NCBI GenBank assembly: GCA_001552765.1
Contig: KQ959459.1
Location: forward strand, 1 to 64,000
DNA: 64,000 bases
Source of the DNA: Bacteroidales bacterium KA00344
GTDB taxonomy: Bacteria > Bacteroidota > Bacteroidia > Bacteroidales > Bacteroidaceae
Direction of reading: 5' to 3'
A program made the position numbers and the translations under genes. Of the stretch, positions 26,879-36,099 are shown piece by piece. The notes beneath the pieces are model-generated. The model was not told where the DNA came from. It did no database searches and was given only the letters and a program-made list of their open reading frames with translations. Numbering within the stretch: position 1 is the first letter of the stretch; the number at the start of each line of letters is the position of its first letter.

Positions 26879-28168
26879 TTAGAAATTTTTATCATCGAGC
26901 ATATCGAAACCACAGTATGGTACCAGCACCTTGGGTACACGTATGCCTTCTGAAGTTTGATTGTTTTCGATGATGGCAGCCACAATACGCGGCAATGCCA
27001 AGGCAGAGCCGTTCAGGGTGTGACAGAGTTCCGTCTTTTTGGTGTCTTCACGACGATAGCGACAGTGCAGACGATTAGCCTGATAGCTCTCGAAATTTGA
27101 AACCGAAGAAACTTCAAGCCAGCGTTTCTGGGCAGCACTCCATACCTCAAAATCATAGCAAATGGCTGAGGTAAAACTCATATCACCACCGCATAGACGC
27201 AGAATGTGATAAGGGAGTTCCAACTTTTGGAGCAAGCCCTCTACGTGGTTTAGCATTTCTGTCAGGCTTTCGTATGAATGTTCAGGCGTATCAATACGCA
27301 CAATCTCCACCTTATCAAACTGGTGCAGACGATTCAGTCCGCGCACATCTTTTCCGTATGACCCAGCCTCACGACGAAAACAAGCTGAGTAAGCACAACG
27401 CTTAACCGGCAGTTCTTTTTCTTCAAGAATCACGTCGCGGAATATATTGGTAACAGGCACCTCTGCTGTTGGAATGAGGTATAAATTATCCATATTGGCA
27501 TGGTACATCTGTCCTTCTTTGTCGGGCAGCTGTCCTGTTCCATATCCGGAAGCCTCATTCACCACGTATGGGGGTTGCACTTCCAGATAGCCGGACTTGC
27601 GGGCCTCTTCAAGGAAGAAGGCTTCCAAAGCGCGTTGAAATCTTGCCATCTTGCCCAAATATAGTGGAAATCCGGCCCCCGTAATCTTTACACCAAGGTC
27701 GAAATCCACAAGATTGTATTGCTTGAGCAAGTCCCAATGGCAAAGTGCATGCTCTCCTAAATCAGGAATACATCCGCCTTCCTTTACAACCACATTATCG
27801 TTAGCATCCTTACCTTCAGGAACGTCTGCGTGTGGAATGTTGGGGATTTCGAGGAGTATGTTGGTCATGTCCTCCTGAGCCTTGTTCATCACTTCCTGAA
27901 GCGCCTTGTCTTGGGCCTTCAGCTCAGCTATTTTGTTTTTTATCTCGTTGGCCTCATCCTTCTTTCCCTCTTTCATCAAGTCGCCTATCTGCTTGGAGAT
28001 AAGCTTTTGCTGCTGCTTGTTTGCATCCAGCTCTTGTTGCGACTCGCGACGTACCTTATCGTATTCCAACACCTTGTCTATTGCCTCGCGAGCGCCTTCG
28101 AAATGTTTTTTCTCCAGTCCTTTAATGACACGCTCTGTTTCCTCATTGATGAGTTTAAGTGTAAGCAT
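26879..28168 (-). CDS. serS: Seryl-tRNA synthetase
   Basis: A 429-residue class II synthetase. An N-terminal antiparallel coiled coil (residues ~30-100, rich in K/E/Q) binds the tRNA long arm. The catalytic domain has motif 2 (CAYSACFRREAGSYGKDVRG, then LHQFDKVE) and motif 3 (LNGSALALPRIVAAIIENNQ). Length and order are standard. It has its own promoter and stands apart from its neighbours. Confidence 0.97.
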   Translation of the reverse strand: MLTLKLINEETERVIKGLEKKHFEGAREAIDKVLEYDKVRRESQQELDANKQQQKLISKQIGDLMKEGKKDEANEIKNKIAELKAQDKALQEVMNKAQEDMTNILLEIPNIPHADVPEGKDANDNVVVKEGGCIPDLGEHALCHWDLLKQYNLVDFDLGVKITGAGFPLYLGKMARFQRALEAFFLEEARKSGYLEVQPPYVVNEASGYGTGQLPDKEGQMYHANMDNLYLIPTAEVPVTNIFRDVILEEKELPVKRCAYSACFRREAGSYGKDVRGLNRLHQFDKVEIVRIDTPEHSYESLTEMLNHVEGLLQKLELPYHILRLCGGDMSFTSAICYDFEVWSAAQKRWLEVSSVSNFESYQANRLHCRYRREDTKKTELCHTLNGSALALPRIVAAIIENNQTSEGIRVPKVLVPYCGFDMLDDKNF

Positions 28169-28204
28169 AATGCTATGTTTTTGTTTTTATATCAATTATA
28201 TCAG

Positions 28205-28236
28205 GCAAAAGTACAAAAAAACTACGAATGTGCAAA
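28205..28236 (-). promoter_or_regulatory. Promoter of serS
   Basis: On the minus strand, TTTG (28233-28236), a 20-base spacer, then TACTTTTG (28205-28212), 36 bases before the start codon. Confidence 0.7.
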
Positions 28237-28584
28237 CGAAATCTTTTTTTAGTTACCGACTTTCATAAATGAATATTTGAAAATATTATCAAAGCATCCG
28301 TTTATGTGATTGAATACGGGCTTTTGTACCTATGCTGTATTTTGGCTTAAAAGGAATAAAACGGAAAAGTATGCTTTATATGTTTAGGAACACGAAATGG
28401 TCTTCTGCAGTTTTTTAGAGACTCAAGCCATGTGTAACGCAGAGACGGAGGGGGCCCGGCTCTGCTTCAGGATATAGGCGCTATGTTCATGCTTTAGGGA
28501 GTTAATCTTAAAAGTGTCGCTCTTATTCCAAACTCAGGTTATGAAGAATTTAAATTGGTTAATTATATTGACATAATGCCCTCA

Positions 28585-28918
28585 GATTTTCGCTTATTTC
28601 AAAACAAGTTTACTTTTGTTTGAAATACGCTAAAATTGCGATATTTTGTAAATAGCTGACAATCAGTGATTTTGAAAAAATGCCCTTTGTTCTGCTGTTT
28701 TTCCGCTTGCGATAGAGTATCTAACGGCATGATGAAAAGGCCTCAATCGCTGTGCGATTGGGACTCTTCCGCACTACCAATAAGGCTTAACCATGTCGTG
28801 AGAAAGCCTCAATCACAGCGCTCTTGCAATTTTAGAGAATGCTCGACCCGGTTTTGACGAAAAAAGATAGCCCTTTTTACTCCAGATGTTTCAAAAATAA
28901 TGTTCGGAAAATGGTAAT
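28585..28918 (+). repeat. Dispersed non-coding element, full copy B
   Basis: Opens with the palindromic core (TTTTCGCTTATTT, AAAACAAG, TTTGTTTGAAATACGC) and ends with ATAGCCCTTTTTACTCCAG and AAATGGTAAT. The reverse complement of 52808-53167 aligns along the whole length: GAAATACGC, TGCGAT, ATTTTG, CTGATAnTCAG, GATTTTGAAAA, CATGATG, GCCCTTTTTnCTCCAGAT and ATGGTAAT all recur in the same order. The interior has diverged and contains no open frame of note. Confidence 0.65.
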
Positions 28919-28930
28919 AAAATTTTATAA

Positions 28931-28990
28931 AATGAAGAATATGAATTAAAGTGAAGAGTGAGGTGTGAAGAGTGAAGAATGAGGAGTAAA
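28931..28990 (+). repeat. GAAGAGTGAA-type low-complexity tract
   Basis: Degenerate purine-rich units (AAGTGAAGAGTGAGGTG, GAAGAGTGAAGAATGAGG) of the kind scattered between Bacteroidetes genes. Compare the tract at 14325-14405. Confidence 0.6.
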
Positions 28991-29000
28991 GAAATAAAAT

Positions 29001-29042
29001 AAATGACAAGTGCTTGGAAAAAGGACCGAACACTTGTCATTT
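29001..29042 (-). terminator. Terminator of bcp
   Basis: AAATGACAAGTG pairs exactly with CACTTGTCATTT around an 18-base loop, downstream of the minus-strand bcp stop at 29154. Confidence 0.75.
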
Positions 29043-29153
29043 AAACGAAGTAATGTGCTATGATATTGTAGTTTTATCTGTGTTTCTATGATGCATTATT
29101 ACACTTCATACGCTTTTGTATGAAGACATTTCGATTTCAGAATCGTAGCGTAC

Positions 29154-29606
29154 TTATTCACCAAGAATTTGTGCAGCGTGTTCCTTGACCTTAATTTGTT
29201 TAGGTTTGAAGATTTGCTCGATGACACCATTCTCATCTGTAACGAACGTAGTACGGAAAGTACCCATATAAGTACGGCCATACATTTTCTTTTCACCATA
29301 GACACCTAATGCTGTAACCAGCTTGAGCTCTGTATCGGCTATCAACGGGAACGGAAGTTGATGCTTCTCTATAAATTTCTTGTGCGACTTCTCATCTTGA
29401 ATACTTACGCCTACAACGGCGTAACCTTTCTTGAGCAAGGTGTTGTAATTGTCACGCAGGTTGCAGGCCTGATTGGTGCAACCGGATGTCATATCTTTGG
29501 GATAAGCATAGAGCACAAGTTTTTTTCCTTTAAAGTCACTCAATCGGATTTCGTTCCCATCTTGATCTTTTCCGAGGTATTCCGGTAATTTTTCTCCTAT
29601 TTCCAT
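29154..29606 (-). CDS. bcp: Thiol peroxidase, Bcp/PrxQ type
   Basis: A 150-residue peroxiredoxin that reduces hydroperoxides using thioredoxin. Peroxidatic C43 and resolving C48 lie in DMTSGCTNQACNLRDN, the PrxQ arrangement in which both are on one helix. FPLIADTELKLV and YMGTFRTTFVTDENGVI are further family blocks. Length normal. It stands alone with a clear terminator. Confidence 0.95.
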   Translation of the reverse strand: MEIGEKLPEYLGKDQDGNEIRLSDFKGKKLVLYAYPKDMTSGCTNQACNLRDNYNTLLKKGYAVVGVSIQDEKSHKKFIEKHQLPFPLIADTELKLVTALGVYGEKKMYGRTYMGTFRTTFVTDENGVIEQIFKPKQIKVKEHAAQILGE

Positions 29607-30124
29607 TTTGTCGAATTTAAATGTGTATTTTGAATTATCTTAATTATAACGTGTCACTAAAAAAGTGAATAACTTTTAATTATACCGTCTCTCATCATGG
29701 ACTGAAATTCACCTGAACTTTGCATTAAAACCAAAGCAAACCATGAGGTGAAAGCCTATATAACGGGGTGCAAAGCTATTTATTTAATACTTGATTTTCA
29801 TATCTGTTGTTTTAATTAATAAATAAATTGATTGTAAATTTACAAATATTTTATTACAAATCGTGAATAAGCAATGATTTTAACACTATTGAAGTCTATT
29901 GTGGAATTATATTGGATATTATGAATAAAATGGTCTTCCAACAATAGCATAGCTATACTTTATGGAAGCACTCGTTATAAAAAGACGTTATCGTTTTGAG
30001 CCGAAAAGAAAGCAGGGTATTGCAAATAAGAAAAGTCCTTATCCTGCATTGGATGCTGGACAAAGACGATATGTGGGAAGGTAATTAGGTAGTGTATCAC
30101 CTCAATAGTCCCTAATATAAAAAA
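29607..30124. other. Non-coding region
   Basis: 518 mostly A/T-rich bases between two minus-strand genes. Nothing more than a 40-codon open frame at 29962-30084 was seen, and it has no supporting feature. No strong hairpin or repeat recognised. Confidence 0.5.
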
Positions 30125-30817
30125 TCAAAATGGTACGACTGGTTTCCAAAAATCGCTGATTTGATTGAGCTTCAAGTTCTTTTTCCAAACATTAGTCTTT
30201 ATAAAATGCTCTTCATAAATAGCCCTGTCCCGCTCAGGATAAATATTACCTTGCCAATATTGTCTTAATTCAGCAACCTTGACGAGGCGTCCATTGGTGC
30301 ATACATATTTGGCATATTTATTCTCTGCGGCAGAAACATGCCCTCTTGAAAGAATACACTTGTATTTGTCGCTGATTACGGGGTTAGGTATATCTCTGAA
30401 TTCTTCTATTTTGTCATAATGTTCTGTTTTAGGATTCCACACTCTGGCATCAAAATATTCTGTGCCTGAAGCTCCAAAACTGCCCAAATAAAACAATACG
30501 TCTTCTTTTATTCCGTCAAAGTTCAAGTCAGTCAACAGACAACTATCAATACGTTCTCCATTTGGTACAAAATCATCGTCCTCAGGATATTTGTATCCGA
30601 AGCGATGAATGGTCTTGTCTCCACATTTAATAATCACTTCATAATCAACATCGTCAACCTCATGCCCTATAATAAGTCTTAGAGTGTCATCATTACTTTT
30701 CATAGAAGAATCTGAGGTTGCTGCATACTGTGGAACACATTTCGTTTTATTCTCAGTGCATCCCAATAGTAAAAGAGAACTACAAAAAACGAGTAGAGTT
30801 ACATATAATTTTTTCAT
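30125..30817 (-). CDS. Lipoprotein, XAC2610-like
   Basis: A 230-residue lipoprotein. The signal KKLYVTLLVFCSSLLLLGC ends in a lipobox with C20. The middle part (LLTDLNFDGIKEDVLFYLGS, RVWNPKTEHYDKIEEFRDIPNP, KYKCILSRGHVSA) follows the pattern of XAC2610-related periplasmic proteins, in which a D-x-N-x-D-G loop precedes a beta structure. Some relatives inhibit lysozyme-type enzymes; that role here is only a possibility. It is transcribed away from its right-hand neighbour. Confidence 0.7.
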   Translation of the reverse strand: MKKLYVTLLVFCSSLLLLGCTENKTKCVPQYAATSDSSMKSNDDTLRLIIGHEVDDVDYEVIIKCGDKTIHRFGYKYPEDDDFVPNGERIDSCLLTDLNFDGIKEDVLFYLGSFGASGTEYFDARVWNPKTEHYDKIEEFRDIPNPVISDKYKCILSRGHVSAAENKYAKYVCTNGRLVKVAELRQYWQGNIYPERDRAIYEEHFIKTNVWKKNLKLNQISDFWKPVVPF

Positions 30818-30840
30818 ACTACTTTTTAAATTTATGACTA

Positions 30841-30848
30841 CAAATATA
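30841..30848 (-). promoter_or_regulatory. -7 box of the lipoprotein gene
   Basis: TATATTTG on the minus strand, 24 bases before the ATG at 30817. No clear -33 element. Confidence 0.4.
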
Positions 30849-31023
30849 CATATATTTTTGAAATGGTGTAAGAATGAACAATTATTTTATACCGCAATAT
30901 ACACCAATGAAAGCTGATTCTAGGGAATATCGAGATAACACATCAAGGACATTATCGAAAAATAAATAACAGCTCCATAAAGAAAAACGGATTTTTAAAG
31001 CCAAGAGATATGATGAAGACAAA

Positions 31024-31061
31024 AATAGTATAACTTTGCACTTACTCATGGAATCCGTCCG
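31024..31061 (+). repeat. Promoter-associated ~35-nt repeat, copy 1
   Basis: AATAGTATAACTTTGCACTT followed by ACTCATGGAATCCGTCCG. It carries a -7 box TAACTTTG (31031-31038), about 115 bases before the beta-propeller gene. Nearly identical to 49574-49612 on the minus strand and related to 54222-54254. The box explains why an upstream start codon at 31036 for the next gene is wrong. Confidence 0.7.
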
Positions 31062-31152
31062 AAAGTTAACCATAATAATATATTCTAAAATATTCCTATT
31101 TTTCTTTATCTCTCAAAATATTTTCTTTATCTTTGTTTTTAAAATACCGGCT

Positions 31153-32295
31153 ATGAAGAAACTCAAGATATATCTTTTCATAACGTTACTGTCTCTATCC
31201 GTATCGACACTATGTGCTCAGCGGGGAAGGGTAAAACCTAAGAAAAAGGTTGCTGCTGTCGAGGAATCTCCTGAACAGAAATTATATAAAACAATGTTGC
31301 CGACTACAGCAAAAGTTATGTTTATTGATAGTGTTGTAGTAGGTAAGGAGGAGTTTATCTCAAAGTTGCCCATCAATCATGCGGCAGGGAAACTGTCAGT
31401 GACATTTTCCAATAGCAAAAAAATAATGTTAGGGCAATATGAGAACGACTTTGCCGATCGTCGCCTTTATGCTAAAGGGGACACGGCTGGCACGGCACTC
31501 TACAGTCAAGTTTTATTGGGAAGTGGTTGGGGTAAACAGAATGCTCTGAGCGAAATAAGTGAGAAGGAATTTCCTTTCCAGAACTTCCCCTTTCTATGCA
31601 CAGATGGAGTGACCTTGTTTTTTGCTGCTAAAGGTCAAAACAGCATTGGAGGATACGATATTTTCATGACCTCCTTTGACAGTGATAAGGGAGCATGGTA
31701 TGCACCGCAGAATTACGGACTACCCTACAACTCTACAGCCAATGATTATTTGTTGGCTATTAACGACTTGGACTCCTTAGGGTGGTTGGTAACCGACCGC
31801 TATCAGAATGAGGACAGTGTGTGTATCTATACTTTCGTGCCCACTTATCCCCGCTTGGATTTTACAAGTGAGGATTTAACCCAAAGCCAATTAGAAAGCT
31901 TTGCCAAGATAAGTGACATTAGCCAAACGTGGAGGTTTGGAGATAGGCAGAAAGCACTTCGTCGAAGGGACGCTATGATTGCGAGGACAACAGGAATACA
32001 AGTCGGAGAAAACATGTGCTTTGTCATTAATGACGACCGAATTGTAAGCTCTGTATCTGATTTTAAATCTGAGAAAAGCAGAATGCTCTATAAACAATTA
32101 CAGGAATTACGTTCCATGATGCAATCAACCCGGAAGGTTCTGGAAGATAAAAGGGAGGGCTATGCGAACGGAAACAAGGGAGCAAAGGCAGACTTGACGG
32201 ATGACATACTGCGGTTGGAGAATGAACTCTCCCATCAAAACGCTGACATTAAATTACTGGAAAAAAAGATAAGACGACTTGAATTAACACCTTAA
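31153..32295 (+). CDS. Exported WD40-like beta-propeller protein with C-terminal coiled coil
   Basis: A 380-residue protein from the ATG at 31153 (MKKLKIYLFITLLSLSVST, cleavage after LCAQ). A basic patch (RGRVKPKKKVA) follows the signal. Residues ~120-240 contain propeller-like blades (FPFLCTDGVTLFFAAKGQNS, GGYDIFMTSFD, NDYLLAINDLDSLGWLVTD) of the PD40/WD40 kind common in OmpA-linked Bacteroidetes proteins. The last ~80 residues are a coiled coil. No peptidoglycan-binding domain is present. Function is unknown. It lies 39 bases before the phosphorylase gene. Confidence 0.75.
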   Translation: MKKLKIYLFITLLSLSVSTLCAQRGRVKPKKKVAAVEESPEQKLYKTMLPTTAKVMFIDSVVVGKEEFISKLPINHAAGKLSVTFSNSKKIMLGQYENDFADRRLYAKGDTAGTALYSQVLLGSGWGKQNALSEISEKEFPFQNFPFLCTDGVTLFFAAKGQNSIGGYDIFMTSFDSDKGAWYAPQNYGLPYNSTANDYLLAINDLDSLGWLVTDRYQNEDSVCIYTFVPTYPRLDFTSEDLTQSQLESFAKISDISQTWRFGDRQKALRRRDAMIARTTGIQVGENMCFVINDDRIVSSVSDFKSEKSRMLYKQLQELRSMMQSTRKVLEDKREGYANGNKGAKADLTDDILRLENELSHQNADIKLLEKKIRRLELTP

Positions 32296-32334
32296 AATAA
32301 TATATCATATAACCATTTAATAAAACAAGCAATT

Positions 32335-33207
32335 ATGGATACTTATATTGCAGAATCAGAATTGATAATTAATAGTGATGGCTCTATATTCCATCTTCAC
32401 CTTCGGCCGGAACAGTTAGCTGACAAAGTAATCCTTGTGGGTGATCCCGGACGCGTAAACTTGGTTGCTTCGCACTTTGAAAACAAGGAGTTTGAAGTGG
32501 AAAGTCGCGAATTTCGCACGGTGACAGGAACTTACAAGGGTAAACGAATTACTGTGGTAAGCACGGGTATAGGATGTGACAATATTGACATTGTGGTTAA
32601 TGAGCTCGATGCGTTGGCCAACATTGACTTTGAAACCCGTCATGTAAAACCGTCGCTGCGTTCTCTCACGCTCGTACGTATAGGCACTTGTGGTGGACTG
32701 CAGGAATTTACCCCAGTAGGCACTTATATTGCCAGTGAGAAAAGCATCGGATTTGATGGACTGCTTAATTTCTACGCCGGGCGGAATGAGGTGTGTGACC
32801 TTGAATTTGAGGAAGCATTCAAAAAACACATGGATTGGAATCCTCAGAAAGGTGCTCCCTATGTGATCGATGCCAATAAGGAAACCCTCGATCGCATAGC
32901 TTGTGACGACATGGTACGTGGTGTGACTATTGCCTGCGGAGGATTTTATGGCCCGCAGGGACGTGAACTTCGTGTTCCGTTGGCAGATCCCAACCAGAAC
33001 GCCAAAGTAGAAGCCTTTGAATATAAAGGCTACCGCATCACTAATTTTGAAATGGAGTCTTCGGCTTTGGCCGGGTTGGCCAAACTTTTGGGACACAAGG
33101 CACTGACCTGTTGTATGGTAATAGCCAACCGACGGGTTAAGGAAGCCAATACCGGATATAAAAACTCTATTGATGGACTGATTAAAACAGTGTTAGATAG
33201 AATTTAA
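32335..33207 (+). CDS. Nucleoside phosphorylase (uridine phosphorylase family)
   Basis: A 290-residue PNP/UDP-family enzyme that splits nucleosides with phosphate in pyrimidine or purine salvage. The phosphate-binding GDPGRV sits near the N-terminus; STGIGCDNIDIVVNEL, RIGTCGGLQ and FEMESSALAGLAKLLGH (ribose-binding Met-Glu) are the family signatures. Preference for uridine is likely but not certain. A strong terminator follows. Confidence 0.9.
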   Translation: MDTYIAESELIINSDGSIFHLHLRPEQLADKVILVGDPGRVNLVASHFENKEFEVESREFRTVTGTYKGKRITVVSTGIGCDNIDIVVNELDALANIDFETRHVKPSLRSLTLVRIGTCGGLQEFTPVGTYIASEKSIGFDGLLNFYAGRNEVCDLEFEEAFKKHMDWNPQKGAPYVIDANKETLDRIACDDMVRGVTIACGGFYGPQGRELRVPLADPNQNAKVEAFEYKGYRITNFEMESSALAGLAKLLGHKALTCCMVIANRRVKEANTGYKNSIDGLIKTVLDRI

Positions 33208-33225
33208 GTTCCCGTTTCATAAAAG

Positions 33226-33267
33226 AAAATAGAGCAATGACTCCCTTAAAGAGTCTGCTCTATTTTT
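33226..33267 (+). terminator. Terminator after the nucleoside phosphorylase
   Basis: AAAATAGAGCA pairs with TGCTCTATTTT, and inside it GACTC pairs with GAGTC. A T-run follows. It begins 19 bases after the stop at 33207. Confidence 0.85.
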
Positions 33268-33300
33268 ATGTTATTTTATCTGTAGGCAAAACCACTCATT

Positions 33301-34686
33301 ATGCTCAATACAGACACTATTGTTGCCTTAGCAACGCCTTCCGGAGGCGCCATCGGGATGGTAAGACTTAGCGGCCCCGACGCTATAGCCATTACATCAC
33401 GCCTTTTTAAGCCAAAGAACACAAAAAAAAAATTGCGTGAAGCACAAGCCAATACACTTCATTATGGCATACTTCATACATTAAAAGGCGATGAGATTGA
33501 TGAGGTGATGGTAAGTGTATATCATGCTCCACACAGTTATACAGGTGAGGAGAGTGTTGAAATTACTTGTCATGGCTCAAGCTATATTATGCAAAGTGCT
33601 GTACATGCCTTAATTGATGCAGGAGCAAGGCAGGCCCGTCCGGGAGAGTACACACAACGAGCATATCTCAATGGGAAGATGGACCTTTCGCAGGCAGAAG
33701 CTGTGGCCGACTTGATAGCGTCTACTAATAGAGCTACCCATAAAATTGCATTAAGTCAGCTGAAAGGACATTTTAGCAACAAACTTTTAATATTACGGGA
33801 CCAATTGCTTAAAATGACCAGTCTTTTGGAGCTTGAACTTGATTTCAGCGATCATGAAGATCTGGAATTTGCCAATCGTGATGAACTGAAAGCACTCGCC
33901 TGTACAATCAGCAACCATATCAAGTCTCTGACCCATTCATTCGAAACGGGAAAAGCACTGAAGAAAGGAATACCTGTGGCCATAGTGGGTAATACAAACG
34001 TGGGCAAAAGCACTTTACTCAATCAGTTGTTACATGAGGAAAAGGCTATTGTCAGTGATGTGCATGGAACAACCAGAGATGTGATAGAAGATACTATGGA
34101 AATTCATGGGGTGACCTTCCGCTTTATTGATACTGCCGGACTGCGCCATACGCAAGATAAAGTGGAGCGTATCGGTATTGAGCGAGCCTATCAAAAATTG
34201 GAAGAAGCAGCCATTGTACTATGGGTGATAGATCAGCAACCTACACAAAAGGAAAGTGATCAAATTCTCTCACACATTGAGGATAAGAAAGTCGTTCTTG
34301 TTAAGAATAAGGCAGACTTGATCTCCTCTTCAAACGCCTCCTTAGCTTTTCCTTCTCTCCCCTCTCCTCTTTTACATATATCCATTAGTGCTAAACATGG
34401 GCAGGGGATTCAAGAATTAGAGGAACTCATCTATGCTACCGCCGATATTCCGGAACTTGACGAGAACTCTGTCATCGTGACCAACGCCCGTCATTATGAA
34501 GCTCTCAGTCGGGCTCAAGTCAGTATCTCACGTGTAATTGAAGGGTTGGATCTAAATCTTAGTGGAGACCTTCTTGCAGAAGACCTCCGTATCTGTCTTG
34601 AAGAATTGGCTGAGATAACCGGTGGTGCAATAACATCCAACGAAGTTCTTGGGAATATTTTTAAACATTTTTGCATCGGCAAATAA
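33301..34686 (+). CDS. mnmE: tRNA uridine-5-carboxymethylaminomethyl modification GTPase
   Basis: A 461-residue enzyme that, with MnmG, modifies the wobble uridine of several tRNAs. The N-terminal folate-binding domain contains TPSGGAIGMVRLSG. The G domain has GNTNVGKSTLL (G1), GTTRD (G2), DTAGLRHT (G3) and KNKADL (G4). The C-terminus is the invariant FCIGK with its cysteine. Between G4 and the SAKHGQG loop lies a serine/proline-rich stretch encoded by a pyrimidine-rich tract (34325-34377); the total length remains normal. Confidence 0.97.
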   Translation: MLNTDTIVALATPSGGAIGMVRLSGPDAIAITSRLFKPKNTKKKLREAQANTLHYGILHTLKGDEIDEVMVSVYHAPHSYTGEESVEITCHGSSYIMQSAVHALIDAGARQARPGEYTQRAYLNGKMDLSQAEAVADLIASTNRATHKIALSQLKGHFSNKLLILRDQLLKMTSLLELELDFSDHEDLEFANRDELKALACTISNHIKSLTHSFETGKALKKGIPVAIVGNTNVGKSTLLNQLLHEEKAIVSDVHGTTRDVIEDTMEIHGVTFRFIDTAGLRHTQDKVERIGIERAYQKLEEAAIVLWVIDQQPTQKESDQILSHIEDKKVVLVKNKADLISSSNASLAFPSLPSPLLHISISAKHGQGIQELEELIYATADIPELDENSVIVTNARHYEALSRAQVSISRVIEGLDLNLSGDLLAEDLRICLEELAEITGGAITSNEVLGNIFKHFCIGK

Positions 34687-34834
34687 CTGATAAATTTACA
34701 ATGAGAGACCGCTTTCTTCCAAAGATAAATTCATTTTGTAATTGCAGTCTGAATCTACAATTTTCATTTAAAATTACATTTGGACTTACATAATAATATG
34801 TAGCGCACCTACGTTTCATCATTAAATGTCTATT

Positions 34835-35542
34835 ATGAAAAAAACTCTCGTCGTTATCGCTCTTGTGTGGTCAGCTACAACCATAAATGCTCAAAGTAAC
34901 ACAGGAACAATCTCTGTAATTCCACACGTTGGCGTCACATTCTCCAACATTACTAAAGAATCCATGGGCTTTGGCCATTCATCAGATGTCCAAAATGGTA
35001 AGACTCAGGTTGGTCCCGTCGCCGGTGCAGATTTACAGTATCAAGCTCATCCAGCTCTTGGTATATCGATCGGGGTAAACTATCAACGTATGGGTTGCAC
35101 CTATGACGACACCGACCTTTCGCAAGCAGATGCCGGAGAACACACGGTCTATCAAAATAGCCACACCTATATACACTATCTCGGTGTGCCGTTGATGGGA
35201 CACCTCTACGTGGCTAAAAACTTTGCCATCAACGCAGGCGTCCAGGCATCCTTCCTACTGAGCAACAATATGCATACGGAATCCTCGAACGTCACCATCG
35301 GAACTGATGGAAGTTACACCTACCAAAAGGAAACTGAAAAACTGAATGTAGAAAACAAAAATATCCGCAAGTTTAACCTCAGCATACCGGTAGGCGTTTC
35401 TTATGAATATGAAAACGTAGTGTTGGATATTCGTTATCAATTTGGCTTGTCGAAAGTGTACAAATCCCTAATCGGCAACGGCAACAAAAACAAAGCTGTT
35501 GTTATCACCGCAGGTTATAAATTCAACTTTGGCAGCATTTAG
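34835..35542 (+). CDS. Small outer-membrane beta-barrel protein
   Basis: A 235-residue protein from the ATG at 34835; the signal KKTLVVIALVWSATTINAQ ends in a cleavable AQ. Alternating hydrophobic strands (ALGISIGVNYQRMGCTY, YLGVPLMGHLYVAKNFAINAGVQASFLLS, FNLSIPVGVSYEYENVVLDIRYQFGLSKVY) and a final KFNFGSI with aromatic end fit an eight-stranded OmpW/OMP_b-brl_2 type barrel. Role unknown. Confidence 0.85.
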   Translation: MKKTLVVIALVWSATTINAQSNTGTISVIPHVGVTFSNITKESMGFGHSSDVQNGKTQVGPVAGADLQYQAHPALGISIGVNYQRMGCTYDDTDLSQADAGEHTVYQNSHTYIHYLGVPLMGHLYVAKNFAINAGVQASFLLSNNMHTESSNVTIGTDGSYTYQKETEKLNVENKNIRKFNLSIPVGVSYEYENVVLDIRYQFGLSKVYKSLIGNGNKNKAVVITAGYKFNFGSI

Positions 35543-35555
35543 ACAACAGTGCTAA

Positions 35556-35584
35556 GACACCATTGAGCAAATGTCAATGGTGTC
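35556..35584. terminator. Bidirectional terminator between the barrel gene and luxS
   Basis: A perfect 11-pair stem GACACCATTGA / TCAATGGTGTC with a 7-base loop, between two converging genes (stops at 35542 and 35592). Confidence 0.75.
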
Positions 35585-35591
35585 GCATTAT

Positions 35592-36071
35592 TTACTCAGG
35601 ATAGACAAGATTTTCTGGTTTTATCCTTTCGAGCACTTCTTCTACATACTTTCGGGCTTCCCATTTGGCCATTGGCAAATCGTGAAGCAGGTAACTGCCG
35701 CAATCGCGTGGTAAAGCCCCGGGGATATCGCCCTCAAAATTTATCACAAAACGGAAAGCTCTGATCATCAAGTCTACAATATCTTTTGACTCCAAATCCC
35801 CTCGCATGAGCAAGTAGTTTCCCGTCAGACAGCCCATTGGCCCCCAATAGATAATACGATCTTTCCATTCTGTATCATTTCTGAGATAGGTTGCCACCAG
35901 ATGCTCCATTGTATGAATGGCACCATTGTGTAGTGTCGGCTCCCGATTGGGCTCTTTCATGCGAATGTCAAAAGTAGTAATTATCTCCTCGCCTACCTGA
36001 TCCTTTCGGGAGACATAAATGCCACGTAGCAATTTGTTGTGGTTTATAGTGAACGATGGTATTTTCTTCAT
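35592..36071 (-). CDS. luxS: S-ribosylhomocysteine lyase (autoinducer-2 synthase)
   Basis: A 159-residue metalloenzyme that cleaves S-ribosylhomocysteine to homocysteine and DPD, the precursor of AI-2. Metal ligands are H53 and H57 (HTMEH) and C124 (RDCGSY); catalytic C81 is in GCLTG. It lies 28 bases after mtnN, which makes its substrate, so the pair forms the activated-methyl recycling unit. Whether AI-2 is used for signalling is not shown. Confidence 0.97.
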   Translation of the reverse strand: MKKIPSFTINHNKLLRGIYVSRKDQVGEEIITTFDIRMKEPNREPTLHNGAIHTMEHLVATYLRNDTEWKDRIIYWGPMGCLTGNYLLMRGDLESKDIVDLMIRAFRFVINFEGDIPGALPRDCGSYLLHDLPMAKWEARKYVEEVLERIKPENLVYPE

Positions 36072-36099
36072 TTCGTTTATATGTTTTTAAATTCTGTTG

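Larger units (their letters stand above)
28237..29000. other. Long non-coding region between serS and bcp
   Basis: No credible gene. It holds a small G+C-rich imperfect hairpin (28438-28464, GCAGAG with CTCTGC), then the full-length copy B of the dispersed element (28585-28918), then a GAAGAGTGAA-type tract (28931-28990). Confidence 0.65.

Noticed and set aside
28438-28464. G+C-rich imperfect hairpin after serS
   Set aside because: Stem is interrupted and far from serS on the upstream side; no terminator or RNA role can be supported.
29962-30084. 40-codon frame (MEALVIKRRYRFEPKRKQ...) in the gap after bcp
   Set aside because: No ribosome-binding site, no recognisable family and no neighbour it belongs with; such a length is expected by chance.
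31036-31152. N-terminal extension of the beta-propeller protein
   Set aside because: It overlaps the -7 box at 31031-31038 and precedes a perfect signal peptide that starts at 31153.
34325-34377. Pyrimidine-rich tract in mnmE looking like a repeat insertion
   Set aside because: It falls in the variable loop between G4 and the SAK motif, and the protein has a normal total length, so an insertion is not supported.
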